Below are positions 1 through 7,895 of a stretch of 32,263 nucleotides of DNA, in pieces. The stretch is from Planctomycetota bacterium. Lineage in GTDB: Bacteria > Planctomycetota > SZUA-567. Made by a program: the position numbers and the translations under genes. Position 1 is the stretch's first letter. Each line of letters begins with the position of its first letter. The notes under the pieces were generated by a model that did not search any database, was not told where the DNA came from, and was given only the letters and a program-made list of their open reading frames with translations. The stretch spans positions 1 to 32,263 of the forward strand of contig JAFGWW010000299.1 of assembly GCA_016936955.1 (NCBI GenBank), given 5' to 3'.

Positions 1-398
1 GAATGAAACAAGACCTTGGCACCGGGCTGCTTTATGGCTTCAACATACCAGTTTTTATCGTAACACTCTGCAACGCAGACTGTTACGTCAGGATTGCGAG
101 CCACGTACAGCTCCGCAACCTGACTGGCCATGCGCACATGCTCAAGAGGCCCACGGAACAGAGTCAGATTTACGCGCTTTTTCCGCGGCTTGCGGATCAG
201 GAACGTACCCTTCCCTACCTCACGACGGGCAATATTCTCTTCAGCAAGCGAGTCTAACGCCTTTTTGGCTGTTACTCGGCTTACATTAAAAGTGCTCGCA
301 ATCTCGCGTTCCGAGGGAAGCAGGTCTGTTCCAGACGCTTTCGCCTCATTTAAAAGCTGATTACGGATTACTAAATGTTTCGGTACTCGCTTCGCCAC
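1..398 (-). CDS. GntR-family transcriptional regulator, C-terminus cut by window edge
   Basis: Reading the minus strand from a GTG at 398 gives 132 codons that stay open to the left edge. Residues about 5-70 form a GntR winged helix: the LLPSEREIASTFNVSR segment is the recognition helix region, followed by VGKGTFLIRKP for the wing. After a basic linker the chain continues with NPDVTVCVAECYDKNWY, which resembles the start of an extracellular solute-binding-protein fold used as a sensor; that part is inference because only about 50 residues are visible. The GTG start is supported by a GGGAGG ribosome site about 9 nt upstream and by a near-consensus promoter at 431-459. It is divergent from the secreted beta-helix gene and both promoters hold the same palindrome, so it probably represses itself and that gene until a sugar ligand binds. 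Confidence 0.8.
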   Translation of the reverse strand, partial: MAKRVPKHLVIRNQLLNEAKASGTDLLPSEREIASTFNVSRVTAKKALDSLAEENIARREVGKGTFLIRKPRKKRVNLTLFRGPLEHVRMASQVAELYVARNPDVTVCVAECYDKNWYVEAIKQPGAKVLFH

Positions 399-430
399 GG
401 TTAATGCCTCCCTTGATAGCACTTAATAAA

Positions 431-459
431 ATAATAGTCCAATTGGATACAAATGTCAA
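431..459 (-). promoter_or_regulatory. Sigma-70 promoter of the GntR gene with operator inside the spacer
   Basis: On the minus strand a consensus TTGACA (459-454) is followed by exactly 17 nt and a TATTAT (436-431). The palindrome TCCAATTGGA (438-447) fills the spacer next to the -10. A regulator bound here would block RNA polymerase. The same palindrome recurs in the facing promoter at 582-610. The elements are read directly; binding by the adjacent GntR protein is inferred. Confidence 0.75.
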
Positions 460-581
460 CACGCTACGCTCAACAGAGCAGTTTTATCATTAATTCTGTC
501 GCATATATGCAAAATTACCCCGATATATCATTGTTTTGAGACGGTTGTGCCAAAATATATGCATCCATCTGGAGTTTTTAT

Positions 582-610
582 TTGACTAAGTAATCCAATT
601 GGACTACTTT
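582..610 (+). promoter_or_regulatory. Sigma-70 promoter of the secreted beta-helix gene with operator inside the spacer
   Basis: TTGACT (582-587), 17 nt, TACTTT (605-610). The palindrome TCCAATTGGA lies at 594-603 in the spacer, directly before the -10. The shared block extends to TCCAATTGGACTA and, read in each promoter's own direction, has the same placement as in the GntR gene promoter, which argues for one regulator controlling both. About 95 nt of leader follow before the start codon at 708. Confidence 0.7.
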
Positions 611-707
611 AAATCTAAGAAGCCCGTACCGCTCTGTAAACCAGTTGTAGATGAATCGATTTTAGGCTTTCAAATGGCTGCTAATAAGTTTCCGGAAAGG
701 ATTATGT

Positions 708-3700
708 ATGAGAACGCTCTTGAGTCTGACTGCCTGCGTATTGCTGCTTTTCGGAATGGGTCAAAGCAGTGCGCAGGACTATTACGTTATACAAACGGAA
801 GGAGCTTCAGACGAAAACAGCGGCCTGAAGGAATCGCCATGGAAAACAATTGCCCACGCCGCAGCCACAGCAAAAGCTGGCGATACCGTCCATATCGGTA
901 AAGGAATTTACCGGGACAATTTGAAGGTTATGAATTCTGGCACAAAAGACAATCCTATCACCTTCATGGCAATGGGAGACGGCCAGGTTCTGATCTCTGG
1001 GGCGGATGTAATTGCTGGGTTCAAAAAAGAGGGCAATCTATGGGTGATCAGGCCGTGGAAAGTAAAATTTGGCTGGTACTGGGGGGATGAGTCAACCTAC
1101 CCCGAGGTAGCCAACCCCAATTGCCCGTTCATGTCTGCGGCCAGGCGGGAGAACATCTTCATCAATGGCGTTCCACTGCAATGGGTGCCAAACAAACAGG
1201 CTCTCGCTCCTGGACGCTTCTACTGGAACGGCAAGCCGAACTCGAATGACGGAGAACTGCTTGTCTGGCCCGAAAAAGATATGGACCTGTCGCAAGAGAC
1301 GGTTGAAGTACCCATGCGTGAATGCGTGTTGTCCGGCCCTTGGGGATCCTATCCGAGAGGAATTTCTGAAGTGCGCTCGGCGAAGAAGGAAAACCAGTAC
1401 GCCAAGGCCGACTGGATCAATATCAGGAACATTACCTTTGGATATACGAATGAGGGGTTTGTCACGTCCGGGGCCATAATAAGCGGAGACAACTGGACAC
1501 TTGAGGATTGCGTTTTTGAATACATGAACGCGGGTGGAGTCTGGATTGGTGGCGATGATGCTGTCCTGAAGAGAGTGACAGCCCAATACAACGGCAAGGT
1601 CGGGATTAACGGAAAGTTCAGGGTTGTTCGAGCCTTGCTGGAAGATTGCATAAGCACGCACAATAACCGGAAGTTTTATAAGATCTACTGGGACGCTGGT
1701 GGCCTTAAACTGCATGATGCCCGCGACACGGTTGTTCGCAATTTCATAACCGCCTTTAATTTTGGCTCGTCGCTTTGGTATGACTGCGACTGCATTGGTA
1801 ATAGAGTTGAAAATTCGTTGTCTTTTGGCAATGACGGATTGGGCTTCTTCTATGAGGTTTCAGACAAGGGAACTTTTGTAAACAATGTCTCATTTGGTAA
1901 CGGATGCGGATTCATGTACGCCCACTCCGCAAATGGCCTGATTGAAAACAATGTCGTTGTCGGTTGCAGTTCAGGGTTTATTCTCGGTGGAGACCGGGGT
2001 AAATTCAAAGGCGTCAATACCACTTTCCGCAATAATATCATCATGGAGACGCGCGGACATAATGTCGGCTGGAAATGGAGCAAAAATCCTGACGGGCGCT
2101 CCCAGCAATCAAAGAACATGATTACCCAAAACCTGTTTGCATCCATATACGGCAATAAGGGCTTTGAAATGTACAAGACGTTGCCGGGGCTTGCAGAATT
2201 TGAGTCAGAATACAAAAACGGGTTTGATAATCATCAGATACGCGGGCTGGAGGAAATGGATACGGAAAACCGCAGCAGGCTTAACGCTTCGATGCGCCGC
2301 ACTCTTGAAGGAGTCAGGGCTGTCGAGCCGCGGTTCAACTTGAATATAGATGATGCAAAACTCACGCAGATCTGGGAGCTTGGAGCTGGGGGAAATGTTG
2401 GCGGCTATTGGATAAGCACCACTGATGGCCCGGTTCTGGTATTGGTCATCAATAAAAAAGAGGTGTTTAGCCTTATGTGCGAAGGCGAATGCAAGCCGGT
2501 ATTGTGGGAGTTCCACCATCTGGGTAAGCACCGGATCAACCCCGCTAAAGCATATGGGAAATTATACACATTCGAATCGGAAGCGCGCTTTGCAATAATC
2601 ACTGGCCTCCCGGCGGGGACGGTTCCTCTCAAAGGATTACTACAGGTCAAGGCTTCGAAAGACGGAAAACCAACAAGCGAGATAATTGCAGGGGAGACCG
2701 CGCAGATCTCTGTTACCGTAAAAAATATATTCAGCAAACCCGTAGAATTTTCGGCCAATGGAATCGGACTGGACAAGGCGACATTTACCCTCGATGCGGG
2801 ACAGATCAAAAATCTGGAATTTAATGCATCCCCGGTTGGCGGCACCAGAAGTCTTACATACAAGCTCCACAGCGAAGCACTCGGGGCTCCATACCAAAAG
2901 TCTATTCCTCTCAATGTTGTGAGAAAAGTAAAGGCCAGCGGAACAGGCAGCCAGGAGTATAACATCTCAGTGGATACTGAAGAGCAACGGGACGCAACCG
3001 TCTGGGATGAAACAACCGGAGACAAATGGAAAGGTAAGGCTGACGTATCTGCCCAAGCCGCTGTGACCTATAACAGCAAGAGCATGAGTGTTCATGTAAA
3101 AGTCACGGATGACAAATTGTTCTGCAATAAAAGCGAGTTGGGAGGTGGCGACGGCATTATTGCGTACATCGACACCAGAGCACGGCCTGGACTTCGTTCA
3201 AGCAAGTCTGGTGACGGTGTTTATCGAATCATGGTGCCGGCATCGCGCACAGCCAACTGGTCAGACATACCCGTCAGCCAGAAAAAACCGTTGGTCACCA
3301 ACGGGGATTTCGAGGCAGGCAAAAATGGCTGGTACATTCCCAATGGAAGTAATGTGTCTATCGTCACGGACCATTCCAGCAGCTATGCCCATATTTTAGG
3401 GGAATCCGTTATCCAGCGCGACATCAAGATCAAAAAGGATTGGAAGAAACTGGTCCTGACAGCAAAGGTTCGCTACAAAAAAATCATCCCCGGACAACTG
3501 GGTTGGCATTGCGGGCGCGTGGTTCTTGACTTCAAGAACAATAAAGGCAAACATGCTGGCGGTTGGCCTGAGATGATGGATTTCAAGGGAACACAGGAAA
3601 AGTGGATTACCTTGTCAAAGGAATATGAAATACCGGCAGAAGCAGAGACTGTACGCCTTCAGGCAGGCATGTGGTCCGTAAAGGGCGGTGAGCTTGATGT

Positions 3701-3989
3701 TGATGAAATAACACTGGCGCCAGTCACTGATAATGCCGGAGAAGATACAGAGAGTATTCGCGCCACCGGCAAAAAGTCAGGCTCCGGTTATGAAATTCGC
3801 CTGACAATACCCGCGGGGATGTTCCAGGGTGCTGGTTTTGTAAAAGGGCGGGAATTCGGTTTTAATCTTGCCGTTTGCGATTCTGACCGGCCCGAGAGCA
3901 AGGAACCGGAAACACGCCTTTTCTGGAATGGCAACGGCGGTTCTGTAGATATCTGCCCCAATGAATTCGGACTTTTGATATTGGAGTGA
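708..3989 (+). CDS. Secreted parallel beta-helix protein with Ig-like and interrupted CBM9 domains
   Basis: This 1093-residue protein starts with a signal peptide (about 1-22, hydrophobic core LLSLTACVLLLFG, likely cut after SSA). Residues about 24-75 (ESPWKTIAHAAATAKAGDT) match the DUF1565-like opening of right-handed beta-helix polysaccharide-binding or lyase proteins, and the helix repeats run to about 480 (repeated N-N-V/I-F/S rungs such as VENSLSFGNDG, FVNNVSFGNG). An Ig-like stretch covers about 640-745. A CBM9-like module starts near 750, is broken by a CBM4/9-type jelly roll at about 860-1006 (LVTNGDFEAGKNGWY to DVDEITLAP), and resumes at about 1014 to the end (FGFNLAVCDSD...LFWNGNGG). 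The start is chosen for GGAAAGGA at 693-700. First gene of the run behind the operator promoter; the likely role is binding or cleaving an acidic polysaccharide outside the cytoplasm. The substrate is unknown. Confidence 0.8.
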   Translation: MRTLLSLTACVLLLFGMGQSSAQDYYVIQTEGASDENSGLKESPWKTIAHAAATAKAGDTVHIGKGIYRDNLKVMNSGTKDNPITFMAMGDGQVLISGADVIAGFKKEGNLWVIRPWKVKFGWYWGDESTYPEVANPNCPFMSAARRENIFINGVPLQWVPNKQALAPGRFYWNGKPNSNDGELLVWPEKDMDLSQETVEVPMRECVLSGPWGSYPRGISEVRSAKKENQYAKADWINIRNITFGYTNEGFVTSGAIISGDNWTLEDCVFEYMNAGGVWIGGDDAVLKRVTAQYNGKVGINGKFRVVRALLEDCISTHNNRKFYKIYWDAGGLKLHDARDTVVRNFITAFNFGSSLWYDCDCIGNRVENSLSFGNDGLGFFYEVSDKGTFVNNVSFGNGCGFMYAHSANGLIENNVVVGCSSGFILGGDRGKFKGVNTTFRNNIIMETRGHNVGWKWSKNPDGRSQQSKNMITQNLFASIYGNKGFEMYKTLPGLAEFESEYKNGFDNHQIRGLEEMDTENRSRLNASMRRTLEGVRAVEPRFNLNIDDAKLTQIWELGAGGNVGGYWISTTDGPVLVLVINKKEVFSLMCEGECKPVLWEFHHLGKHRINPAKAYGKLYTFESEARFAIITGLPAGTVPLKGLLQVKASKDGKPTSEIIAGETAQISVTVKNIFSKPVEFSANGIGLDKATFTLDAGQIKNLEFNASPVGGTRSLTYKLHSEALGAPYQKSIPLNVVRKVKASGTGSQEYNISVDTEEQRDATVWDETTGDKWKGKADVSAQAAVTYNSKSMSVHVKVTDDKLFCNKSELGGGDGIIAYIDTRARPGLRSSKSGDGVYRIMVPASRTANWSDIPVSQKKPLVTNGDFEAGKNGWYIPNGSNVSIVTDHSSSYAHILGESVIQRDIKIKKDWKKLVLTAKVRYKKIIPGQLGWHCGRVVLDFKNNKGKHAGGWPEMMDFKGTQEKWITLSKEYEIPAEAETVRLQAGMWSVKGGELDVDEITLAPVTDNAGEDTESIRATGKKSGSGYEIRLTIPAGMFQGAGFVKGREFGFNLAVCDSDRPESKEPETRLFWNGNGGSVDICPNEFGLLILE

Positions 3990-4209
3990 CCTCAACGGTG
4001 TGGACACGACAAGCTTTTATAACGGGCATAAATTTGCAACTAACCGATTTATTTTCGCCTGTCAATAAAGCTGCTGTATACTTAATATTTGATAGAAGCA
4101 GACGTAATTTTAATGATCAACGTATAGCAATATTAGTAACTCGGGATTTTTTATCCGCGACAATGAGTTGCTTATAGCCAAGACCATCGGGTACCTGAAA
4201 GGCGGAACC

Positions 4210-5088
4210 ATGAAACACCATTCATGCCTCGACTCATCTGTCAATAGCAGCAGCAAGAAGAATACCCGCACGCTAAGCATATCACAAGCCTCCCCTTATG
4301 CCCCACCCCATAGAGATATATCTGGCTATCAGTCGAGGCAAAGATCACTGAGAAAAAACAAGATCACAGTGCGGGCATCCATAAAAGCTTTTACCCTGGT
4401 TGAGCTATTGGTCGTTATCGCAATTATCAGCATGTTGACGGTCTTGCTGCTACCGGCTTTGCGTAATGCCGTCACCGGAGCCAGAGCACTGTCATGCCTG
4501 TCCAACCACAAGCAAATCGGACTCGCTTTTCAGTTGTACCTAGAAGAAAACAGAGGCATGATGCCGCGCGGCCAGGATTTTATTAGTCATCAGTCTGATT
4601 ATGTTACTCAAATCCCGAAGTATCTTGATGGCGATAAAAATATCTGGTGTTGCCCTAACGCCACCTATGCCGGCAAAGGGTGGCATTATCTGTCCAATCC
4701 GGCTATCATGCGTGAAATCAGGTCGGCTGACATTCTGGCTGGCGTAGACACTATTCGCTATAGAGATATCGGTCGTTTCACCGAAGTAGTCGTCATGCTT
4801 GACGGAGCCCAATATGACGGCGTAAGTTGCCCTCCCATGGGCAAGTTTATTGACTGGGCCTGGGGGAGCACCTACAGCCCAACCTCAAGCACAAACAACG
4901 AACCGGTTACTCTCGGCCCAAATCTGGATGTATCTACGGCTAAACATTACATACGCTGGCGTGAGCGAGGCACATCAGGAGCCAAGACAGGGGCGGCAAT
5001 TAATGTGCTATTTGCAGATTGGCACGCATCCACCATGGTCTATGGCACTCTTTTACGACATAATATGCGCCCGAATAAAAAGCCATGA
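4210..5088 (+). CDS. Prepilin-like (pseudopilin) protein with long leader, H-X9-DG type C-terminus
   Basis: The 292-residue product carries the class III prepilin signal [16 protein letters not shown] (processing expected between Ala60 and Phe61, with Glu65 at position +5), then a hydrophobic helix and an [22 protein letters not shown] segment typical of the DUF1559/SBP_bac_10-like pseudopilins abundant in Lentisphaerae and Planctomycetes. Near the C-terminus [11 protein letters not shown] is a variant of the H-X9-DG processing-associated motif (DG read as DW). The ATG at 4210 is preferred for AAAGGCGG just upstream; it gives an unusually long, Ser/Arg-rich 60-residue leader. A GTG at 4369 would give a 7-residue leader but has no ribosome site that I can see. 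It follows the beta-helix gene by 220 nt. Such proteins are presumed to be envelope-anchored; the function of this expanded family is not established. Confidence 0.85.
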   Translation: MKHHSCLDSSVNSSSKKNTRTLSISQASPYAPPHRDISGYQSRQRSLRKNKITVRASIKAFTLVELLVVIAIISMLTVLLLPALRNAVTGARALSCLSNHKQIGLAFQLYLEENRGMMPRGQDFISHQSDYVTQIPKYLDGDKNIWCCPNATYAGKGWHYLSNPAIMREIRSADILAGVDTIRYRDIGRFTEVVVMLDGAQYDGVSCPPMGKFIDWAWGSTYSPTSSTNNEPVTLGPNLDVSTAKHYIRWRERGTSGAKTGAAINVLFADWHASTMVYGTLLRHNMRPNKKP

Positions 5089-5254
5089 TTGAGCCAAGCT
5101 TTCGCATTCAGAAAACTTATGCGGAGAGCATCATTGCAAAATATGCGCTAGGTCGCTGGGTACGGCTTTCGCTTTCCCCTGCGTAAATGAAAATTTGATA
5201 TATATGGAATTCATCCGCATTGTCGCGGCGAACGGCCAAAGGTTCGCCGGAAGC

Positions 5255-5548
5255 CACTGACAGCATGATTAATCATGAGCGCATGCCAAGTAACCGTCAT
5301 GGCTTGCCGGATAATGAACGGAGACGGCTGCAACTGCATTTTTCAACGGACATGATAGATTGGTGCTTTGCTGGTCTGGTGGCGATTGGGCCTGAAGAAA
5401 AGCATCAAGGCATTATGCAAGCATGGTTATTGACGGTAATGATTTAATGGTGCTGAGCCGCTCCGGAAATGAGAAGGCAAAAAGTCCGCATGACGGCAAC
5501 ATGATCACTCTTCATCGGGTAGAGAATTTCAGAAATCTGGTATACTGA
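5255..5548 (+). pseudogene. C-terminal remnant of a sialidase/BNR-type glycosidase, frameshifted
   Basis: Two overlapping frames together read like the tail of a sialidase-family protein. The first (from about 5255) gives RLQLHFSTDMIDWCFAGLVA and ends near the KHQ codons at about 5404; the second picks up near 5411 with HYASMVIDGNDLMVLSRSG, continues with EKAKSPHDGNMITLHRV, and stops at 5546-5548. The single change of frame at about 5405-5413 and the lack of any N-terminal part mark it as a decayed fragment. It sits between the pseudopilin and the esterase. Family assignment is from memory of the motif style and is moderately sure. Confidence 0.55.
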
Positions 5549-5586
5549 TTACAATGTTCGTCATGGCATCAACACGAAAGGTAATT

Positions 5587-6906
5587 ATGAAACACGTCGC
5601 TTGCTGCATTATATTGCTTCTTTGTATTACCTCTTCTGCTTTTGCCGTGGATGGTGAACCTGCGGCAATTCCTGAATGCAACGTGCGTAATGGGCTTCCA
5701 AACTTTTACAGTAAACTCAAGTCTGGGGAAAAGGTCACGATAGCCTACTTTGGAGGCAGCATCACTGCTCAACCCGGGTACAGAGTAAAGTCTGCCGAAT
5801 GGCTCCACACCAGATATCCCAAAGCAAGCATCGTTGAGGTTAACGCAGCGATTGGGGGCACGGGATCAGACCTCGGGGTCTACCGAATGGACGATGACGT
5901 ATTAATCAATAAGCCTGACATGCTCTTTGTTGAGTTTGCTGTCAATGATGCCCACTCTTCGGAGGAAAGTGTTGTTCATGCAATGGAAGGAATCGTTCGA
6001 AAGGCAATCCGCGCAATACCCGATATTGACATATGCTTTGTATACACGTTCACGCAAGAGCAGTATGACACTTTGGCTAATAACCGGCTGTTCAGTTCGA
6101 TCAAGGCCATGGAAAAGGTTGCTTCCCACTATGGCATTTCCAGCATTCATTTATGGAAGGAACCTGTTGCAATGACCAAGGCCGGTAAGCTGATACTCAA
6201 GGCCCCGCAGGCCAAAGTGGAAGCGGTAGCAGGGAAGAGCCTGGACGGCCTTAAAGCGGAAGATGACAATGGCGCAGAAACCCCCATGCCGTTCTCCAAG
6301 GATGGCACCCATCCATATATCAATACGGGACACAAGCTCTACACAAATGCAATAAAGCGATCTCTACCCATGCTTGATATCGGTACTCCTGCCCCGCATA
6401 CTTTGCCGGAAGCGATAATTGTTCCCACGCTGGAGAAATGTAAAATTTACGGTATCAAACAAAGCATGCTTGATGGCTTCTGGGCTGAAGTCAATAAGGG
6501 CGATGACCGCTCGGGCTTCTTAGAGCGTTTTAAAAGCATGTGGCTTTCCGAATCGCCCGGAGCCAGCATAAGTTTTAAAGTCATGGCAAGGGCCTGTTAC
6601 ATTTATGACATCCTTGGCCCCGATTGCGCTAAAGTACAGATTTATATAGATGGGGAACCGGCTGAAATGCTCGACAGGTTCGATCGCTTTTGTACATTCA
6701 GCCGGATTGCAACCCTGAAGGTTTTTCGTAACAGTAAAAACATCGAGGAGCACGCCGTCAAAATTGTGATTCAGAAAGAGCGACCAGCGAGAAGAAAAAT
6801 ACTGGGGCCATATAGAAGCAGGGAACTGGATAGCAATCCCGGTAAATTTGATGGCACCAAATGGTTTATTGGCGGGATACTTCTTGATGGCGAAATCATC
6901 GAATAG
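5587..6906 (+). CDS. Secreted SGNH/GDSL-family hydrolase (carbohydrate esterase-like)
   Basis: The 439-residue protein has a signal peptide (MKHVACCIILLLCITSSAFA, cut before VDGEP). The SGNH blocks are all present: FGGSIT with nucleophile Ser58, a glycine-rich block II (IGGTGSD, about 89-95), FAVND with Asn120 and Asp121, and DGTHP with Asp239 and His242 completing the triad. About 150 residues after the catalytic part form an extra C-terminal domain. Members of this family in polysaccharide loci remove acetyl or other acyl groups from glycans, so it probably deacylates the substrate handled by the neighbouring glycosidase; the substrate is inferred. The ATG at 5587 is preferred over 5554 because GAAAGG lies just before it and the signal peptide then starts normally. 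Confidence 0.85.
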   Translation: MKHVACCIILLLCITSSAFAVDGEPAAIPECNVRNGLPNFYSKLKSGEKVTIAYFGGSITAQPGYRVKSAEWLHTRYPKASIVEVNAAIGGTGSDLGVYRMDDDVLINKPDMLFVEFAVNDAHSSEESVVHAMEGIVRKAIRAIPDIDICFVYTFTQEQYDTLANNRLFSSIKAMEKVASHYGISSIHLWKEPVAMTKAGKLILKAPQAKVEAVAGKSLDGLKAEDDNGAETPMPFSKDGTHPYINTGHKLYTNAIKRSLPMLDIGTPAPHTLPEAIIVPTLEKCKIYGIKQSMLDGFWAEVNKGDDRSGFLERFKSMWLSESPGASISFKVMARACYIYDILGPDCAKVQIYIDGEPAEMLDRFDRFCTFSRIATLKVFRNSKNIEEHAVKIVIQKERPARRKILGPYRSRELDSNPGKFDGTKWFIGGILLDGEIIE

Positions 6907-6941
6907 AAGTTTAAACCTGCTAAAACTTAACCCTCTCTACA

Positions 6942-7784
6942 ATGGGACATCCTATGCAACGCGTAGCTGTAACCGAGTACTCACATATAGTCTATCCTCC
7001 ATTCAAAGGCATAGACATACGGCGTTATCTGGTTCCTCATACCGGATATTACCATACACATAAACTGCATCAGATCGTAACTGTCCTTGCGGGACGCATA
7101 ACCTTCTGCGATGCGGAAGGTGTGAGTTATGAGTGCAAGGCGGGAGATGCGCTCTTAATTCCGAGCAACGTGTCCCACTCATGGAGCATGGGCAAGCGAA
7201 CCTGCGAAACACTTCAGATTTATCACGATTCACTCAAGATAGATCAATACGGCGAGATCGCGCTTTTTTTTGGCTGTGCAAATCGCGGAATGGTCAAATA
7301 CACCATAGGTGCGGACGAGTTCAATTCTCTGGCGAAAAGAATAAAAAGCGAAGTTACGGCGAAGGCATACAATGGCGGGTTGCTGCTGCATGCTCGATTG
7401 GTTGAATTGCTGGCATTGATCACCCGGCAGTCTCCTGAAGGAATACAGCCTTCTTCCCGCGCACTGGAGATTGTGCGGGAATCGCTTAGCTATATTGAGA
7501 GCAATTTGCGGCATCCGTTAACAGTCGAATTACTGGCAGAGCACGTTCACCTTAGCGCCAGCCGCCTGGCGCATATATTCAAGGAACACACAGGGAAATC
7601 GCCATTGCGTTACGTCAATGATCTTAAAATCGAGCGAGCGTGCAAGCTGATGTTGTATTCGGATATGAATGTGAGCCAAGTTGCAGAATATTACGGGTTT
7701 TCATCAGTCCATTATTTTAGCAGGCTCTTCAAAAAGACCTGCGGTGTGAATCCTACCGAGTTCCTCTCCCGCTTTCGAGAATAG
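6942..7784 (+). CDS. AraC-family transcriptional regulator
   Basis: This 280-residue protein has an N-terminal cupin-type sensor (about 40-95, PHTGYYHTHKLHQIVTVLAG, then GDALLIPSNVSHSW) and a C-terminal pair of helix-turn-helix motifs (about 180-278). The first is LTVELLAEHVHLSASRLAHIFKE; the second is the typical MNVSQVAEYYGFSSVHYFSRLFKK, followed by GVNPTEF. It starts 35 nt after the esterase stop and precedes the GH-A glycosidase, so it is probably the local activator responding to a sugar from the substrate. No clear ribosome site is seen before the ATG at 6942; the ATG at 6954 (MQRVAV) is an alternative. Confidence 0.9.
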   Translation: MGHPMQRVAVTEYSHIVYPPFKGIDIRRYLVPHTGYYHTHKLHQIVTVLAGRITFCDAEGVSYECKAGDALLIPSNVSHSWSMGKRTCETLQIYHDSLKIDQYGEIALFFGCANRGMVKYTIGADEFNSLAKRIKSEVTAKAYNGGLLLHARLVELLALITRQSPEGIQPSSRALEIVRESLSYIESNLRHPLTVELLAEHVHLSASRLAHIFKEHTGKSPLRYVNDLKIERACKLMLYSDMNVSQVAEYYGFSSVHYFSRLFKKTCGVNPTEFLSRFRE

Positions 7785-7895
7785 CAGCAATGTGCAAATA
7801 AACGCAATTCTATCTAACGACAACACATAATATATCGGGTATTGTTCACGCAGCATATGGCTGTGCTGTATACAAAACTACCCGGAGATTGTGAG

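Noticed and set aside
599-901. Plus-strand open frame of 100 codons over the promoter and start of the beta-helix gene
   Set aside because: Begins inside the operator, overlaps the signal-peptide gene in another frame and has no recognisable protein features.
2405-3025. 206-codon minus-strand frame inside the beta-helix gene
   Set aside because: Antisense shadow of a clear domain protein; no ribosome site or motif.
4077-4090. TATACT as a -10 for the pseudopilin gene
   Set aside because: No matching -35 at 16-18 nt; too weak to list as a promoter.
5220-5447. Small 75-codon gene
   Set aside because: Better explained as the first half of a frameshifted sialidase tail; starts at a TTG without a ribosome site.
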